Source of the DNA: DATHSN01 sp035464115
Lineage (GTDB): Bacteria > Actinomycetota > Acidimicrobiia > Acidimicrobiales > SKKL01
Assembly: GCA_035464115.1 (NCBI GenBank)
Contig: DATHSN010000136.1
Span: 1 to 32,835, forward strand
DNA length: 32,835 nt
Direction of reading: 5' to 3'
In this document: in pieces, positions 24,902 through 32,835 of the stretch
Position numbering within the stretch: position 1 is the stretch's first letter
How the letters are laid out: every line of letters starts with the position of its first letter
Notes under the pieces: generated by a model
Told to the model about the DNA's origin: nothing
What the model saw: only the letters and a program-made list of their open reading frames with translations
Database searches by the model: none
Program-made: the position numbers and the translations under genes

Positions 24902-27253
24902 GTGAAGGTCTTGCTCTCGTGGCTCCGCGAGCTCGCCCCGTTCGAGGGCGATCCGGTCGCGCTCGGCGAGACCATGAGCGATCTCGGCATGGCCGTCGAG
25001 TCGCTCGAGCGCCTCGGCGAGGGGCTCGACGGCATCGTCGTGGCCAAGGTGCTGAGCCTGCGCCCGCACCCCGACGCCGACCGGATCCAGCTCGTCGACG
25101 TCGACCCCGGCACGGGTGAGGCGCTGCAGGTGGCGTGCGGTGCGTTCAACATGGCCGAGGGCGACCTCGTGCCGCTGGCCACGGTCGGCACGGTGATGCC
25201 CGGCGGCATGGAGATCGGGCGGCGCAAGATGCGCGGCGAGTGGTCCAACGGCATGTTGTGCTCAGCGGCGGAGCTGGGCCTGGGCGGTGACCACTCGGGC
25301 ATCCTCGTCCTCGACCCCGATGCCGAGCCGGGCGTCGAGCTCACCGCGGCGCTGGGCCTGCAGGGCGACGTCCTCTACGACCTCGAGATCAACCCCAACC
25401 GACCCGACGCCATGTCGGTCGTGGGCGTCGCTCGCGACCTCGCGGCCCGGCTCGGTGTGCCCTTCACGCTGCCCGAGCCCCGCGTCGCCACCTCGTCGAC
25501 GGTGGCGGGGGAGCGCGCCAGCGTCGAGATCGTCGACCCCGACCTGTGCGGTCGGTTCGTGGCCCGGGTGCTGCACGACGTGCGCGTCGGCGCGTCGCCC
25601 CGGTGGCTCGCCAACCGCCTCACCGCCATGGGCATGCGGCCCATCAACAGCCTGGTCGACGTGTCGAACTACGTGATGCTCGAGCTGGGCCAGCCCAACC
25701 ACGCCTACGACCTGGCCCGCCTCCCGGGCGCCGGGCTGCGGGTGCGTCGGGCCCGGAGCGGCGAGACCCTGGTCACCCTCGACGACGTCGAGCGCACGTT
25801 CACCACCGACGACCTGCTCATCTGCGACGCGGCCGACACCGCCGTCGGCATCGCCGGCGTCATGGGCGGTGCGTCGAGCGAGATCTCCGACGACACCACC
25901 GAGGTGCTGCTGGAGCTGGCGTGGTTCGACCCGCTGTCGGTGGCGCGCACCAGCCGCCGACTGGGGTTGCGCACCGAGGCGTCGGCCCGCTTCGAGAAGG
26001 GCACCGACCCCGAGATCCTCGAGCTGGCCGCGCTGCGCTTCGCCGAGCTGCTCGGCGACACCGCCGCGCTGGCCGAGGGGACCATCGACGAGCGGGGCCA
26101 GCTGCCGGCGCGCACCCCGGTGCGGGTCCGCACCGACCGCGTCAACCTGGTGGCCGGCACCGATCTCGGGCGCGACGACATCCGGCGCCTGCTCGACCCC
26201 ATCGGCTTCGCCGCCGAGCCCGTGGGCGACGACCTCGACGTCACCGTCCCCTCGTGGCGACCCGACTCGGCCACCGAGATCGACGTCATCGAGGAGGTCG
26301 CCCGCCACCACGGCTACTCGCGCATCGCCCGCTCGGTGCCCAAGGCCGTCGAGAGCGGTGGGCTCACCGTGCGCCAGCGCGAGCGGCGCGCCGTGCGCGC
26401 CGCCCTCGTCGGGCTCGGCGTCGACGAGGTCATGCCCACGCCGTTCCTCGCCCCGGGCGACCTGGCCCGCACCGGGCTCCCCGACGACGGCATCCGCCTC
26501 GCCAACCCCCTGGTGGCCGACGAGTCGGTCATGCGCACGTCGCTGCTGCCCGGTCTGTTGAAGGTGCTGGCCTACAACGCCTCGCACCGCAGCGGGCCCA
26601 TCTCGGTGTTCGAGCTGGGCCACGTGTTCGCCCGGCCCGCCGACCCGGGCGCCGACCTCCCCGACGAGGCCGAGCGGGTGGCGGTGGCGCTGGGGGAGCG
26701 CGAGGCGCCCGAGGCGGTGCGCCTCTGGCGGGCCCTCGCCGACCACCTGGTGCTCGACCACCAGCTGCGTGCCGCCGAGGTCCCGGGCCTGCACCCCACC
26801 CGCGCCGCCGAGATCGTCGTCGACGGGGCGGTCGTCGGCGCGGTGGGCGAGGTCGACCCCGACGTGCTGGTGGCCTACGAGGTGCCGGGACGCGTCGCCT
26901 ACCTCGACGTCGACCTCGACCGGATCCTCGCCGCCCCCCACGGGGTCACCGCCTACGCGCCGGTGCGGCTCTACCCGTCGAGCGACCTCGACCTGGCCTT
27001 CGAGGTCGACGACACCGTGCCGGCCGCCGACGTCGAGGCCACCCTGCGCGGCGCGGCGGGCGAGCTGCTCGTGTCCCTCGAGCTGTTCGACGTGTTCCGG
27101 GGCGCGCCGGTGCTCGAGGGGCGGCGATCGCTCGCCTTCCGGCTCCGGCTCCAGGCCCCCGACCGCACCCTCACCGACGCCGACCTCGCCGACGTCCGCC
27201 GACGCGGCATCGACGCCGTCACCACCGCCCACGCCGCCGCCCTCCGCGGGTGA
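24902..27253 (+). CDS. pheT: Phenylalanine-tRNA ligase beta subunit
   Basis: Structural, tRNA-binding and editing subunit. Seen in 783 aa: MKVLLSWLRELAPF, the tRNA-binding OB domain (about 40-150) with RPHPDADRIQLVDVD and GMLCSAAELGLG, a B3/B4 editing domain with INPNRPDAMSVVGVARDLA and SLVDVSNYVMLELGQPNHAYD, a B5 domain with DIRRLLDPIGF, a core-like domain with YNASHRSGPISVFELGHVF, and a C-terminal ferredoxin-fold anticodon-binding domain (about 690-783). Normal length. GTG start with CGGAGG 8 nt upstream. No terminator hairpin follows; the next gene, argC, has its own promoter 33 nt after the stop. Confidence 0.97.
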   Translation: MKVLLSWLRELAPFEGDPVALGETMSDLGMAVESLERLGEGLDGIVVAKVLSLRPHPDADRIQLVDVDPGTGEALQVACGAFNMAEGDLVPLATVGTVMPGGMEIGRRKMRGEWSNGMLCSAAELGLGGDHSGILVLDPDAEPGVELTAALGLQGDVLYDLEINPNRPDAMSVVGVARDLAARLGVPFTLPEPRVATSSTVAGERASVEIVDPDLCGRFVARVLHDVRVGASPRWLANRLTAMGMRPINSLVDVSNYVMLELGQPNHAYDLARLPGAGLRVRRARSGETLVTLDDVERTFTTDDLLICDAADTAVGIAGVMGGASSEISDDTTEVLLELAWFDPLSVARTSRRLGLRTEASARFEKGTDPEILELAALRFAELLGDTAALAEGTIDERGQLPARTPVRVRTDRVNLVAGTDLGRDDIRRLLDPIGFAAEPVGDDLDVTVPSWRPDSATEIDVIEEVARHHGYSRIARSVPKAVESGGLTVRQRERRAVRAALVGLGVDEVMPTPFLAPGDLARTGLPDDGIRLANPLVADESVMRTSLLPGLLKVLAYNASHRSGPISVFELGHVFARPADPGADLPDEAERVAVALGEREAPEAVRLWRALADHLVLDHQLRAAEVPGLHPTRAAEIVVDGAVVGAVGEVDPDVLVAYEVPGRVAYLDVDLDRILAAPHGVTAYAPVRLYPSSDLDLAFEVDDTVPAADVEATLRGAAGELLVSLELFDVFRGAPVLEGRRSLAFRLRLQAPDRTLTDADLADVRRRGIDAVTTAHAAALRG

Positions 27254-27263
27254 TCGGCCCCCC

Positions 27264-27279
27264 ATGAATAGTCATGCAA
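27264..27279 (+). promoter_or_regulatory. ARG-box-like operator of argC
   Basis: ATGAATAGTCATGCAA contains the near-palindrome TGAAT-AGTC-ATGCA (27265-27278), one mismatch from the E. coli half-site pair TGAAT/ATTCA. It begins 17 nt before the -10 box and so covers the -35 position, where ArgR binding would block polymerase. The stretch is markedly A+T-rich for this genome. Confidence 0.65.
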
Positions 27280-27286
27280 ACTGGTG

Positions 27287-27292
27287 TATGGT
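27287..27292 (+). promoter_or_regulatory. -10 box of the arg operon (leaderless arrangement)
   Basis: TATGGT ends 6 nt before the argC ATG at 27299; there is no Shine-Dalgarno in between. It is the closest of the five to a full TATAAT. Confidence 0.55.
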
Positions 27293-27298
27293 GACGCC

Positions 27299-28318
27299 AT
27301 GATCCGGGTCGGCATCATCGGCGCGTCGGGGTTCACAGGTGCCGAGCTCCTGCGCCTCCTCGCCGCCCATCCGAGCTTCGAGGTGGCCTTCGCCACCGGC
27401 GAGACGCAGGCGGGCAGCCGCGTCGCCGACCTCTACCCGGGGTTGGCGGCCGCGTGGCCCGACCTCGTCTTCGTGCCCTACGCCCCCGAGCTCGCCGACG
27501 GGGTCGACCTCGTCTTCCTGGGGTTGCCCCACGGGGCGTCGCAGGCGCTGGTGCCCGAGCTGCTCGACCGCGAGGTCACCGTGGTCGACCTCGCGGCCGA
27601 CTTCCGGCTGCGCGACCCCGAGCTCTACCCCCGTTGGTACGGCGAGGCCCACGCCCACCCCGAGCTGCTCGACCGCTTCGTCTACGGGCTGCCCGAGCTC
27701 TTCCGCGACCAGGTGGTGGGCGCCACGGCCATCGCCGTGCCCGGGTGCTATCCCACCGCGGCGTCGCTCGCGCTGGCCCCGCTGGTGCGGGCCGGGTTGG
27801 TCGCCACCGACGGCATCATCGTCGACGCCGCCAGCGGCGTCTCGGGCGCCGGCCGCCAGCCCAAGCCCACCACCACCTTCTGCGCGGTCGACGAGGACTT
27901 CACCGCCTACGGGCTCCTCGACCACCGCCACACCCCCGAGATCGAGCAGAACCTGGGCGGTGCCACCGTGCTGTTCACCCCGCACCTGGCGCCGATGAAC
28001 CGCGGCATCCTCGCCACCTGCTACGCCCGCCCCACCGGCGAGCTCACCACGGCGGGAGCGCTCGCCGCCCTGCGCGACGCGTACGGCGACGAGCCGTTCG
28101 TGGTCGTCACCGACGGGTCGCCGTCCACCAAGGCCACGCTCGGCGCCAACACCGCGCACGTCACCGCCCGCGTCGACCCCCGCACCGGTTGGGTGGTCGC
28201 CATCTGCGCCATCGACAACCTGGTGAAGGGGGCGTCGGGCCAAGCCGTGCAGTGCGCCAACCTCGCCTGCGGCCTCCCCGAGACCGCCGGGCTGCCCATC
28301 GTGGCCGTCACCCCGTGA
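27299..28318 (+). CDS. argC: N-acetyl-gamma-glutamyl-phosphate reductase
   Basis: NADPH-dependent reduction of acetylglutamyl phosphate to the semialdehyde in arginine synthesis. Seen in 339 aa: nucleotide-binding GIIGASGFTGAELLRLL (5-21), catalytic VPGCYPTAASLAL with Cys150, and SGVSGAGRQPK with the HTPEIEQ segment. ATG at 27299 gives MIRVGIIGASG; GTG at 27284 would start inside the promoter and is rejected. First gene of argCJBDFR, the order seen in streptomycetes and mycobacteria. Control by ArgR through the upstream operator is expected. Confidence 0.97.
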   Translation: MIRVGIIGASGFTGAELLRLLAAHPSFEVAFATGETQAGSRVADLYPGLAAAWPDLVFVPYAPELADGVDLVFLGLPHGASQALVPELLDREVTVVDLAADFRLRDPELYPRWYGEAHAHPELLDRFVYGLPELFRDQVVGATAIAVPGCYPTAASLALAPLVRAGLVATDGIIVDAASGVSGAGRQPKPTTTFCAVDEDFTAYGLLDHRHTPEIEQNLGGATVLFTPHLAPMNRGILATCYARPTGELTTAGALAALRDAYGDEPFVVVTDGSPSTKATLGANTAHVTARVDPRTGWVVAICAIDNLVKGASGQAVQCANLACGLPETAGLPIVAVTP

Positions 28319-28383
28319 CCGCCCCTGTCCCACCGGAGGCCCCCGTGTCCCTCGCTCCCTCGCCGGCCCGGCGGTCACGGTGA
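28315..28383 (+). other. Bridging micro-ORF (22 codons) between argC and argJ
   Basis: GTG at 28315 overlaps the argC TGA (GTGA) and opens a 22-codon frame beginning MTAPVPPEAP and ending PARRSR, whose TGA overlaps the argJ GTG (GTGA). It fills the whole 61-nt gap. It is Pro-rich and holds two Arg-Arg-type codon pairs at its end (three Arg in the last four residues). Confidence 0.35.
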
Positions 28384-29549
28384 GCGTCACCGCCGCCGGC
28401 GGCTTCGTCGCCTCCGGCGTGGCCGCTGGCATCAAGTCCGACGGGCGTCCCGACCTGGCGCTGGTGGCCACCGCCGACGGCCGTCCGGTGGCGGCCGCTG
28501 CCGTGTTCACCTCCAACAAGATGACCGCGGCGCCGGTGGTCACCACCCGCAACCACCTCATGCGCACAGCCAACCGCTCGGTGGGGGTCGTGCTCAACAG
28601 CGGCAACGCCAACGCCGCCAACGGCCGCGCCGGGCTGGCCGCCTCCGAGCGGATGTGCGCCGCGGTCGCCGCCGAGCTCGGCTGCGACGCGGCCGAGGTG
28701 CTGGTGTGCTCCACCGGTCTCATCGGCATCCCGCTGCCCATCGACACCATCGAGGCCGCCGCCCCCGCGCTGGTCGCCCGCCGCGCCGACGGGGTCGACG
28801 GGGGCCTGGCCGCCGCCGACGCCATCCTCACCACCGACACCGTCCGCAAGCTCTCGGTCGCACGCGGCGACGGCTTCGTCGTCGGCGGCATGGCCAAGGG
28901 GGCGGCGATGCTGGCCCCGAACATGGCCACCATGCTGGCGGTGCTCACCACCGACGCCGAGGCCTCGCCCGCGGCGCTCAAGCGGGCCCTCACCCGGGCG
29001 CTGCCCACGTCGTTCAACGCGCTGAGCGTCGACGGGTGCACGTCCACCAACGACACCGTCATCCTCCTCGCCAGCGGGGTCGCCGGTCCGGTGTCCGAGG
29101 CGGCGCTCGACGCCGCCGTCGCCGAGGTGTGCAGCGACCTGGCGTTGCAGATGGCCGGCGACGCCGAGGGCGCCACCAAGGTCGTCCGACTGCGCGTCGT
29201 CGGTGCGGCCACCGACGACGAGGCCGAGCTCGGGGCCCGCAAGGTGGCCGAGAGCCAGCTCGTGAAGTGCTCGTGGTACGGCCAGGACCCCTACTGGGGT
29301 CGCATCGCCAGCGACCTCGGCTCGGCCGGCATCTCGTTCGACCCCGACAAGGTGAAGGTGAGCTACGGACCCCACGTCGTGGCCGACGGCGGCGTCAGCG
29401 TCGACCACGACACCGCCGCGCTCGCCGAGTACATGGCCGGTCGCCACCTCGAGGTCACCGCCGACCTCGGCGTCGGGCGGGGCGCGGCCACCGTGCTCAC
29501 CAACGACCTCACCCACGCCTACATCGACGAGAACATGGGCACCTCGTGA
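28380..29549 (+). CDS. argJ: Bifunctional ornithine acetyltransferase / N-acetylglutamate synthase
   Basis: Moves the acetyl group from acetylornithine to glutamate, recycling it; many members also use acetyl-CoA. Seen in 389 aa: start MSVTAAGGFVASGVAAGIK, AAAVFTSNKM, and the autocleavage site KGAAMLAPNMATML, where cleavage before Thr184 gives alpha and beta chains with Thr184 as nucleophile; then NDTV and a C-terminal YIDENMGTS. Full length. The GTG start has no good Shine-Dalgarno, so reinitiation from upstream is likely. The end overlaps argB by 4 nt. Its presence means no argE is needed. Confidence 0.96.
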   Translation: MSVTAAGGFVASGVAAGIKSDGRPDLALVATADGRPVAAAAVFTSNKMTAAPVVTTRNHLMRTANRSVGVVLNSGNANAANGRAGLAASERMCAAVAAELGCDAAEVLVCSTGLIGIPLPIDTIEAAAPALVARRADGVDGGLAAADAILTTDTVRKLSVARGDGFVVGGMAKGAAMLAPNMATMLAVLTTDAEASPAALKRALTRALPTSFNALSVDGCTSTNDTVILLASGVAGPVSEAALDAAVAEVCSDLALQMAGDAEGATKVVRLRVVGAATDDEAELGARKVAESQLVKCSWYGQDPYWGRIASDLGSAGISFDPDKVKVSYGPHVVADGGVSVDHDTAALAEYMAGRHLEVTADLGVGRGAATVLTNDLTHAYIDENMGTS

Positions 29550-30436
29550 CCACCGCCCCCGACCTCGGCGCCGCCGAGAAGGCCCGGGTCCTCATCGAGG
29601 CCCTGCCCTACATCCAGCGCTTCCGCGATCGCATCGTCGTGGTGAAGTACGGCGGCAACGCCATGACCGAGCCCGACCTGGCCCGCACGTTCGCCGAGGA
29701 CATCGTGCTGATGCGCGCCGTCGGCATGCGCCCGGTCGTGGTGCACGGCGGCGGTCCCCAGATCGGCGAGCTCATGCAGCGGCTCGGCAAGGAGACCGAG
29801 TTCCGCGACGGCCTGCGGGTCACCGACGCCGAGACCCTCGACATCGCCCGGATGGTGCTCGTCGGCAAGGTGAACCGCGACATCGTCGCGTCGATGAACG
29901 TCCACGGTCCGTTGGCGGTGGGGCTGTCGGGCGAGGACGCCGGGCTCATCCTCGCCAGCGCCCGCCACCCCGATCTCGGCTTCGTCGGCGACGTCGAGGC
30001 GGTGAACCCCGCGATCATCGAGCGGCTCCTCGCCGAGGGGCTCATCCCCGTCGTGTCCACCATCGGCGCCGACGTGGCCGGTCAGGCCTACAACATCAAC
30101 GCCGACACCGTGGCCGGCGCCATCGCCGTCGCCCTCGGCGCCGAGAAGGTGGTCTACCTCACCGACGTCGAGGGCCTGCTCGCCGATGTCACCGACCCCA
30201 CCAGCCTCATCCGCCGGGCTCGCCCCGACGAGCTGCAGGCCCGCATCGACGACGGCACCCTCACCGGCGGCATGATCCCCAAGGTGGCGGCGTGCGTGCA
30301 CGCCACCAGCAACGGGGTCCGCTCGGCCCACATGATCGACGGCACCATCGCCCACGTGCTGCTCCTCGAGATCTTCACCGACGAGGGCATCGGCACCATG
30401 GTCAGCCTCGACGTGCCCGCAAGGAGAGACCTGTGA
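29546..30436 (+). CDS. argB: Acetylglutamate kinase, probably arginine-sensitive
   Basis: Phosphorylates N-acetylglutamate. Seen in 296 aa: an N-terminal helix (AAEKARVLIEALPYIQRF) before the core, nucleotide loop VKYGGNAM with Lys34, VHGGGPQIGELM, NINADTVAGAIA, and the C-terminal EIFTDEGIGTMV. The N-terminal helix and that C-terminal signature are marks of the hexameric, arginine-inhibited kinases, so feedback inhibition is a reasonable inference. GTG at 29546 overlaps argJ by 4 nt; the end overlaps the argD GTG by 4 nt. It carries the argD Shine-Dalgarno inside its last codons. Confidence 0.97.
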   Translation: MTTAPDLGAAEKARVLIEALPYIQRFRDRIVVVKYGGNAMTEPDLARTFAEDIVLMRAVGMRPVVVHGGGPQIGELMQRLGKETEFRDGLRVTDAETLDIARMVLVGKVNRDIVASMNVHGPLAVGLSGEDAGLILASARHPDLGFVGDVEAVNPAIIERLLAEGLIPVVSTIGADVAGQAYNINADTVAGAIAVALGAEKVVYLTDVEGLLADVTDPTSLIRRARPDELQARIDDGTLTGGMIPKVAACVHATSNGVRSAHMIDGTIAHVLLLEIFTDEGIGTMVSLDVPARRDL

Positions 30437-31617
30437 GCTCCACGCATCCCGACGCCATGGGCGCGCCGCCCGACGCCGAGCGCTGCGCGCTGATGCCCAC
30501 CTATGCGCCGCCCCGGGTGCAGTTCGTCCGGGGCGAGGGGTCGTGGCTCTGGGACGCCGCCGGCCGGCGCTACCTCGACCTCCTGTCGGGGCTGGCCGTC
30601 ACCGGCCTCGGCCACGCCCACCCCGCGGTCGCCGACGCGCTGGCCGCGCAGGCCCGCACCCTGGTGCACGTGTCGAACCTGTTCGGCACCGAGCCGGGCT
30701 GGCACGTGGCCCGCACCCTCGACGGGCTGCTCGGCGGCGGCGGCCAGGTGTTCTTCTGCAACTCGGGGGCCGAGGCCAACGAGGCCGCCATCAAGCTGGC
30801 CCGCAAGTGGGGCGGCCACGGGCGCTACGCGGTGGTGAGCACCTACGGCTCGTTCCACGGCCGCACCCTCGCCACCCTCGCGGCCACCGGGCAGCCCGCC
30901 AAGTGGGAGGCGTTCCAACCCCTCCCCGAGGGGTTCCGCCACGTCGCCTGGGCCGACGCCGACGCCATCGAGGCCGCCATCGACGACACCGTCGCCGCGG
31001 TCCTCGTCGAGCCGGTGCAGGGCGAGGGGGGCGTCAACCCGGCCCCGCTCGACTACCTGCGCGCCATCCGGCGCATCTGCGACGAGCGGGGTGTGCTCAT
31101 GATGGTCGACGAGGTCCAGACCGGTCTGGGTCGCACCGGGCGGTGGTTCGGCCACCAGCACGCCGACGTCGTCCCCGACGTCGTCACCATGGCCAAGGCG
31201 CTCGGCAACGGGGTGCCCATCGGCGCGACGTGGGCCCGCGCCGAGGTCGCCGCCGCCTTCGAGCCCGGCGATCACGCCACCACCTACGGGGGCCAGCCGC
31301 TCGCCACCGCGGCGGCGCGCGCCGTGCTCGAGGTGATGCAGGCCGAGGACGTGCCCGGCCGGGCCGAGCGGGCCGGGGCGTGGCTGCGCGCCGCCCTCGA
31401 GGCGCTCCCCGCGGTCACCGCCACCCGGGGCCTCGGCCTGCTGTTCGCCGTCGAGCTCGACGGTCGCGACGCCCGCACCGTGGCGTCCGACGCCCTCGAC
31501 GCCGGGCTCGTCGTCAACGCCATCACCCCCACCGCGCTGCGGCTCGCCCCGTCGCTGCTCATCTCGGGCGACGAGATGGAGCACGCCGTCACCGTCCTCG
31601 ACGCCGTGCTCGGCTGA
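30433..31617 (+). CDS. argD: Acetylornithine aminotransferase
   Basis: PLP-dependent class III transaminase that makes N-acetylornithine from the semialdehyde and glutamate. Seen in 394 aa: RYLDLLSGLAVTGLGHAHP, NSGAEANEAAIKLARK, EPVQGEGGVNP, VDEVQTGLGRTG and the PLP lysine Lys255 in MAKALGNGVPIGA. GTG at 30433 has AAGGAG (30421-30426) 6 nt upstream and a 4-nt overlap with argB. Family members can also act on succinyldiaminopimelate; the operon context favours arginine. A 31-nt gap follows before argF. Confidence 0.96.
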   Translation: MSSTHPDAMGAPPDAERCALMPTYAPPRVQFVRGEGSWLWDAAGRRYLDLLSGLAVTGLGHAHPAVADALAAQARTLVHVSNLFGTEPGWHVARTLDGLLGGGGQVFFCNSGAEANEAAIKLARKWGGHGRYAVVSTYGSFHGRTLATLAATGQPAKWEAFQPLPEGFRHVAWADADAIEAAIDDTVAAVLVEPVQGEGGVNPAPLDYLRAIRRICDERGVLMMVDEVQTGLGRTGRWFGHQHADVVPDVVTMAKALGNGVPIGATWARAEVAAAFEPGDHATTYGGQPLATAAARAVLEVMQAEDVPGRAERAGAWLRAALEALPAVTATRGLGLLFAVELDGRDARTVASDALDAGLVVNAITPTALRLAPSLLISGDEMEHAVTVLDAVLG

Positions 31618-31648
31618 GCGCGCCGTCCCTGCCGCGAGAGGCCACCCG

Positions 31649-32545
31649 ATGCGCCACCTGCTCGAGATCGACGACCTCACCACCGCCGAGATCCACGCCG
31701 TGCTCGAGCGCGCCGAGGCGCCCGACCCCGACCCCGTCCTCGCCGGCCAGGGCATGGCCCTGGTGTTCGAGAAGCCGTCGGCCCGCACCCGCAACTCCAT
31801 GGAGATGGCCGTCACCCAGCTCGGCGGGCATCCGGTCACCATCCGCGGCGACGAGGTCGGCCTCGACGTGCGCGAGACGGTCGAAGACGTCACCCGCACC
31901 CTCGCCTGCTACCACGCGGCGATCGGCGCACGGGTCTTCGAGCACAGCAAGGTCGAGCGCATGGCCGCCCTCGACGCGGTGCCGGTGGTCAACCTGCTCT
32001 CCGACGAGGCCCACCCCATGCAGGCCCTCGCCGACCTGCTCACCATCCGCCAGGAGCTCGGCCGGCTCGACGACGTCACCGTCGCCTACGTGGGCGACGC
32101 CAACAACGTCGCCCGCTCGCTCGCCCTGGCAGTGGCCCGCACCGGTGGACGCGTGCGCATCGGCGCGCCCGGCGGCTACGGCTTCCCCGACGCCGACCTC
32201 GACCGCATCCGCGCCGCCGGCGTCGAGCCCGTCGTCACCGACCGGCCCGACGAGGCGGTGAAGGGCGCCGACGTCATCTACACCGACGTGTGGACCTCGA
32301 TGGGCCAGGAGGCCGAGGCCGAGGCGCGGCGACGGGCCTTCGAGGGCTTCACCGTCGACGACCGCCTCGTCGACGCGGCCGCCGAGGGCGCCATCGTGCT
32401 GCACTGCCTGCCCGCGCACCGGGGCGAGGAGGTGGCCGCCAGCGTGGTCGACGGTCCCCGCAGCCGCGTGTGGCCACAGGCCGCGAACCGGATGCACGCG
32501 GCCCGAGGCCTGTTGTGGTGGCTCCTCGAGCAGGTGGGTCGCTGA
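31649..32545 (+). CDS. argF: Ornithine carbamoyltransferase
   Basis: Condenses ornithine with carbamoyl phosphate to citrulline. Seen in 298 aa: carbamoyl-phosphate motif as FEKPSARTRNSMEMAV (SARTR at 44-48, against the usual STRTR; the Ala form also occurs in other actinobacteria), DEAHPMQALADLLTI, and ornithine motif HCLPAHRGEEV with Cys253. A little shorter than the 310-330 aa norm, mainly at the N-terminus. GAGAGG precedes the ATG by 8-9 nt. It shares its carbamoyl phosphate with PyrB. argR begins right after its stop. No argG or argH is within the window; they probably follow. Confidence 0.96.
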   Translation: MRHLLEIDDLTTAEIHAVLERAEAPDPDPVLAGQGMALVFEKPSARTRNSMEMAVTQLGGHPVTIRGDEVGLDVRETVEDVTRTLACYHAAIGARVFEHSKVERMAALDAVPVVNLLSDEAHPMQALADLLTIRQELGRLDDVTVAYVGDANNVARSLALAVARTGGRVRIGAPGGYGFPDADLDRIRAAGVEPVVTDRPDEAVKGADVIYTDVWTSMGQEAEAEARRRAFEGFTVDDRLVDAAAEGAIVLHCLPAHRGEEVAASVVDGPRSRVWPQAANRMHAARGLLWWLLEQVGR

Positions 32546-32835
32546 GTGGCCGAACCCACCCGCTTGTCGAAGACCCAGCGCCAGCACCGCGTGGTGCGCA
32601 TCCTCGAGCAGCACCAGGTCGCCAACCAGACCCAGCTGGTCGAGCTCCTCGCCGCCGAGGGCGTGGTGGCCACCCAGGCCACCGTGTCGCGCGACCTCGA
32701 CGACATCGGAGCGATCAAGGTTCGGGTGCCGAGCGGCAACACCGTCTATGCGATCCCCGAGTTCGCACCCGATCGGCGGGCCCCGGTCGATCAACTCCGG
32801 CGAGTGATGGGGGAGTGGGTGGCCGAGGTCGCCTG
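32546..32835 (+). CDS. argR: Arginine repressor ArgR (5' part, cut by window end)
   Basis: Arginine-dependent repressor of arginine synthesis genes. The GTG at 32546 follows the argF TGA with no gap and opens a frame that stays open to the window end (96 complete codons). Seen: LSKTQRQHRVVRILEQHQV, a winged helix-turn-helix with ATQATVSRDLDDIGAIKVRV, then VYAIPEFAP, matching the ArgR DNA-binding domain. The C-terminal hexamer and arginine-binding domain has not begun beyond QLRRVMGEWV and lies outside. It is the likely ligand of the ARG-box-like site at 27264, giving autogenous control of the whole argCJBDFR unit. Confidence 0.95.
   Translation, partial: MAEPTRLSKTQRQHRVVRILEQHQVANQTQLVELLAAEGVVATQATVSRDLDDIGAIKVRVPSGNTVYAIPEFAPDRRAPVDQLRRVMGEWVAEVA

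Overview
This window is ordinary core chromosome from a very high G+C actinomycete. Almost every third codon position is G or C, and no in-frame TAA ends a gene. An mIHF-type gene sits between pyrF and gmk, rpoZ is followed by coaBC, metK and a helicase-dead PriA, and an Eis-type acetyltransferase and a DUF1844 protein are present. These point to Actinomycetota. The E. coli/Bacillus-type PyrF, the cysteine-type PyrD and the gene order suggest Acidimicrobiia (the Ilumatobacter/Iamia neighbourhood) rather than Mycobacteriales or Streptomycetales; that class assignment is inference. I see no mobile element, phage, CRISPR array, defence cassette, tRNA or rRNA.

Layout. (1) 49-14195 (+): pyrR-pyrB-pyrC-carA-carB-pyrD-pyrF, then mihF-gmk-rpoZ-coaBC-metK-priA. 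This gives UMP synthesis, followed by GMP kinase, RNA polymerase omega, coenzyme A and S-adenosylmethionine synthesis and a primosomal protein. Nearly all junctions are 4-14 nt overlaps, so translational coupling is likely. (2) 14212-16636 (-): an RsmC-like methyltransferase, a TrmH-like 2'-O-methyltransferase and an Eis-like acetyltransferase, all overlapping by 4 nt. (3) 16660-19699 (+): def-fmt-rsmB-moaB, divergent from block 2 across only 23 bp. (4) 19743-20871 (+): hisG and a small cold-shock-domain protein, converging on a DUF1844 gene (20868-21332, -). (5) 21624-27253 (+): infC-rpmI-rplT, a TrmH-family methyltransferase, pheS and pheT. (6) 27299-32835 (+): argC-argJ-argB-argD-argF-argR, the arginine pathway from acetylglutamate to citrulline with its own repressor; argR runs off the window.

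The interest lies in how expression starts and is coupled. Four plus-strand genes (mihF, def, hisG, argC) and one minus-strand gene have a TANNNT -10 box ending 6-7 nt before the start codon, the arrangement expected of leaderless mRNAs. Two divergent gene pairs appear to use -10 boxes that overlap on opposite strands. infC has no ATG, GTG or TTG start and appears to begin at ATA behind a strong Shine-Dalgarno. gmk has no usual start upstream of its P-loop and probably begins at ATC. priA may begin at CTG inside the metK stop. Three intergenic gaps (hisG/csp, trmH-family/pheS, argC/argJ) are each spanned exactly by a micro-ORF whose start overlaps the upstream stop and whose stop overlaps the downstream start. 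argC has an ARG-box-like palindrome over its promoter. PyrD is of the class 1B type, yet no pyrK lies beside it.
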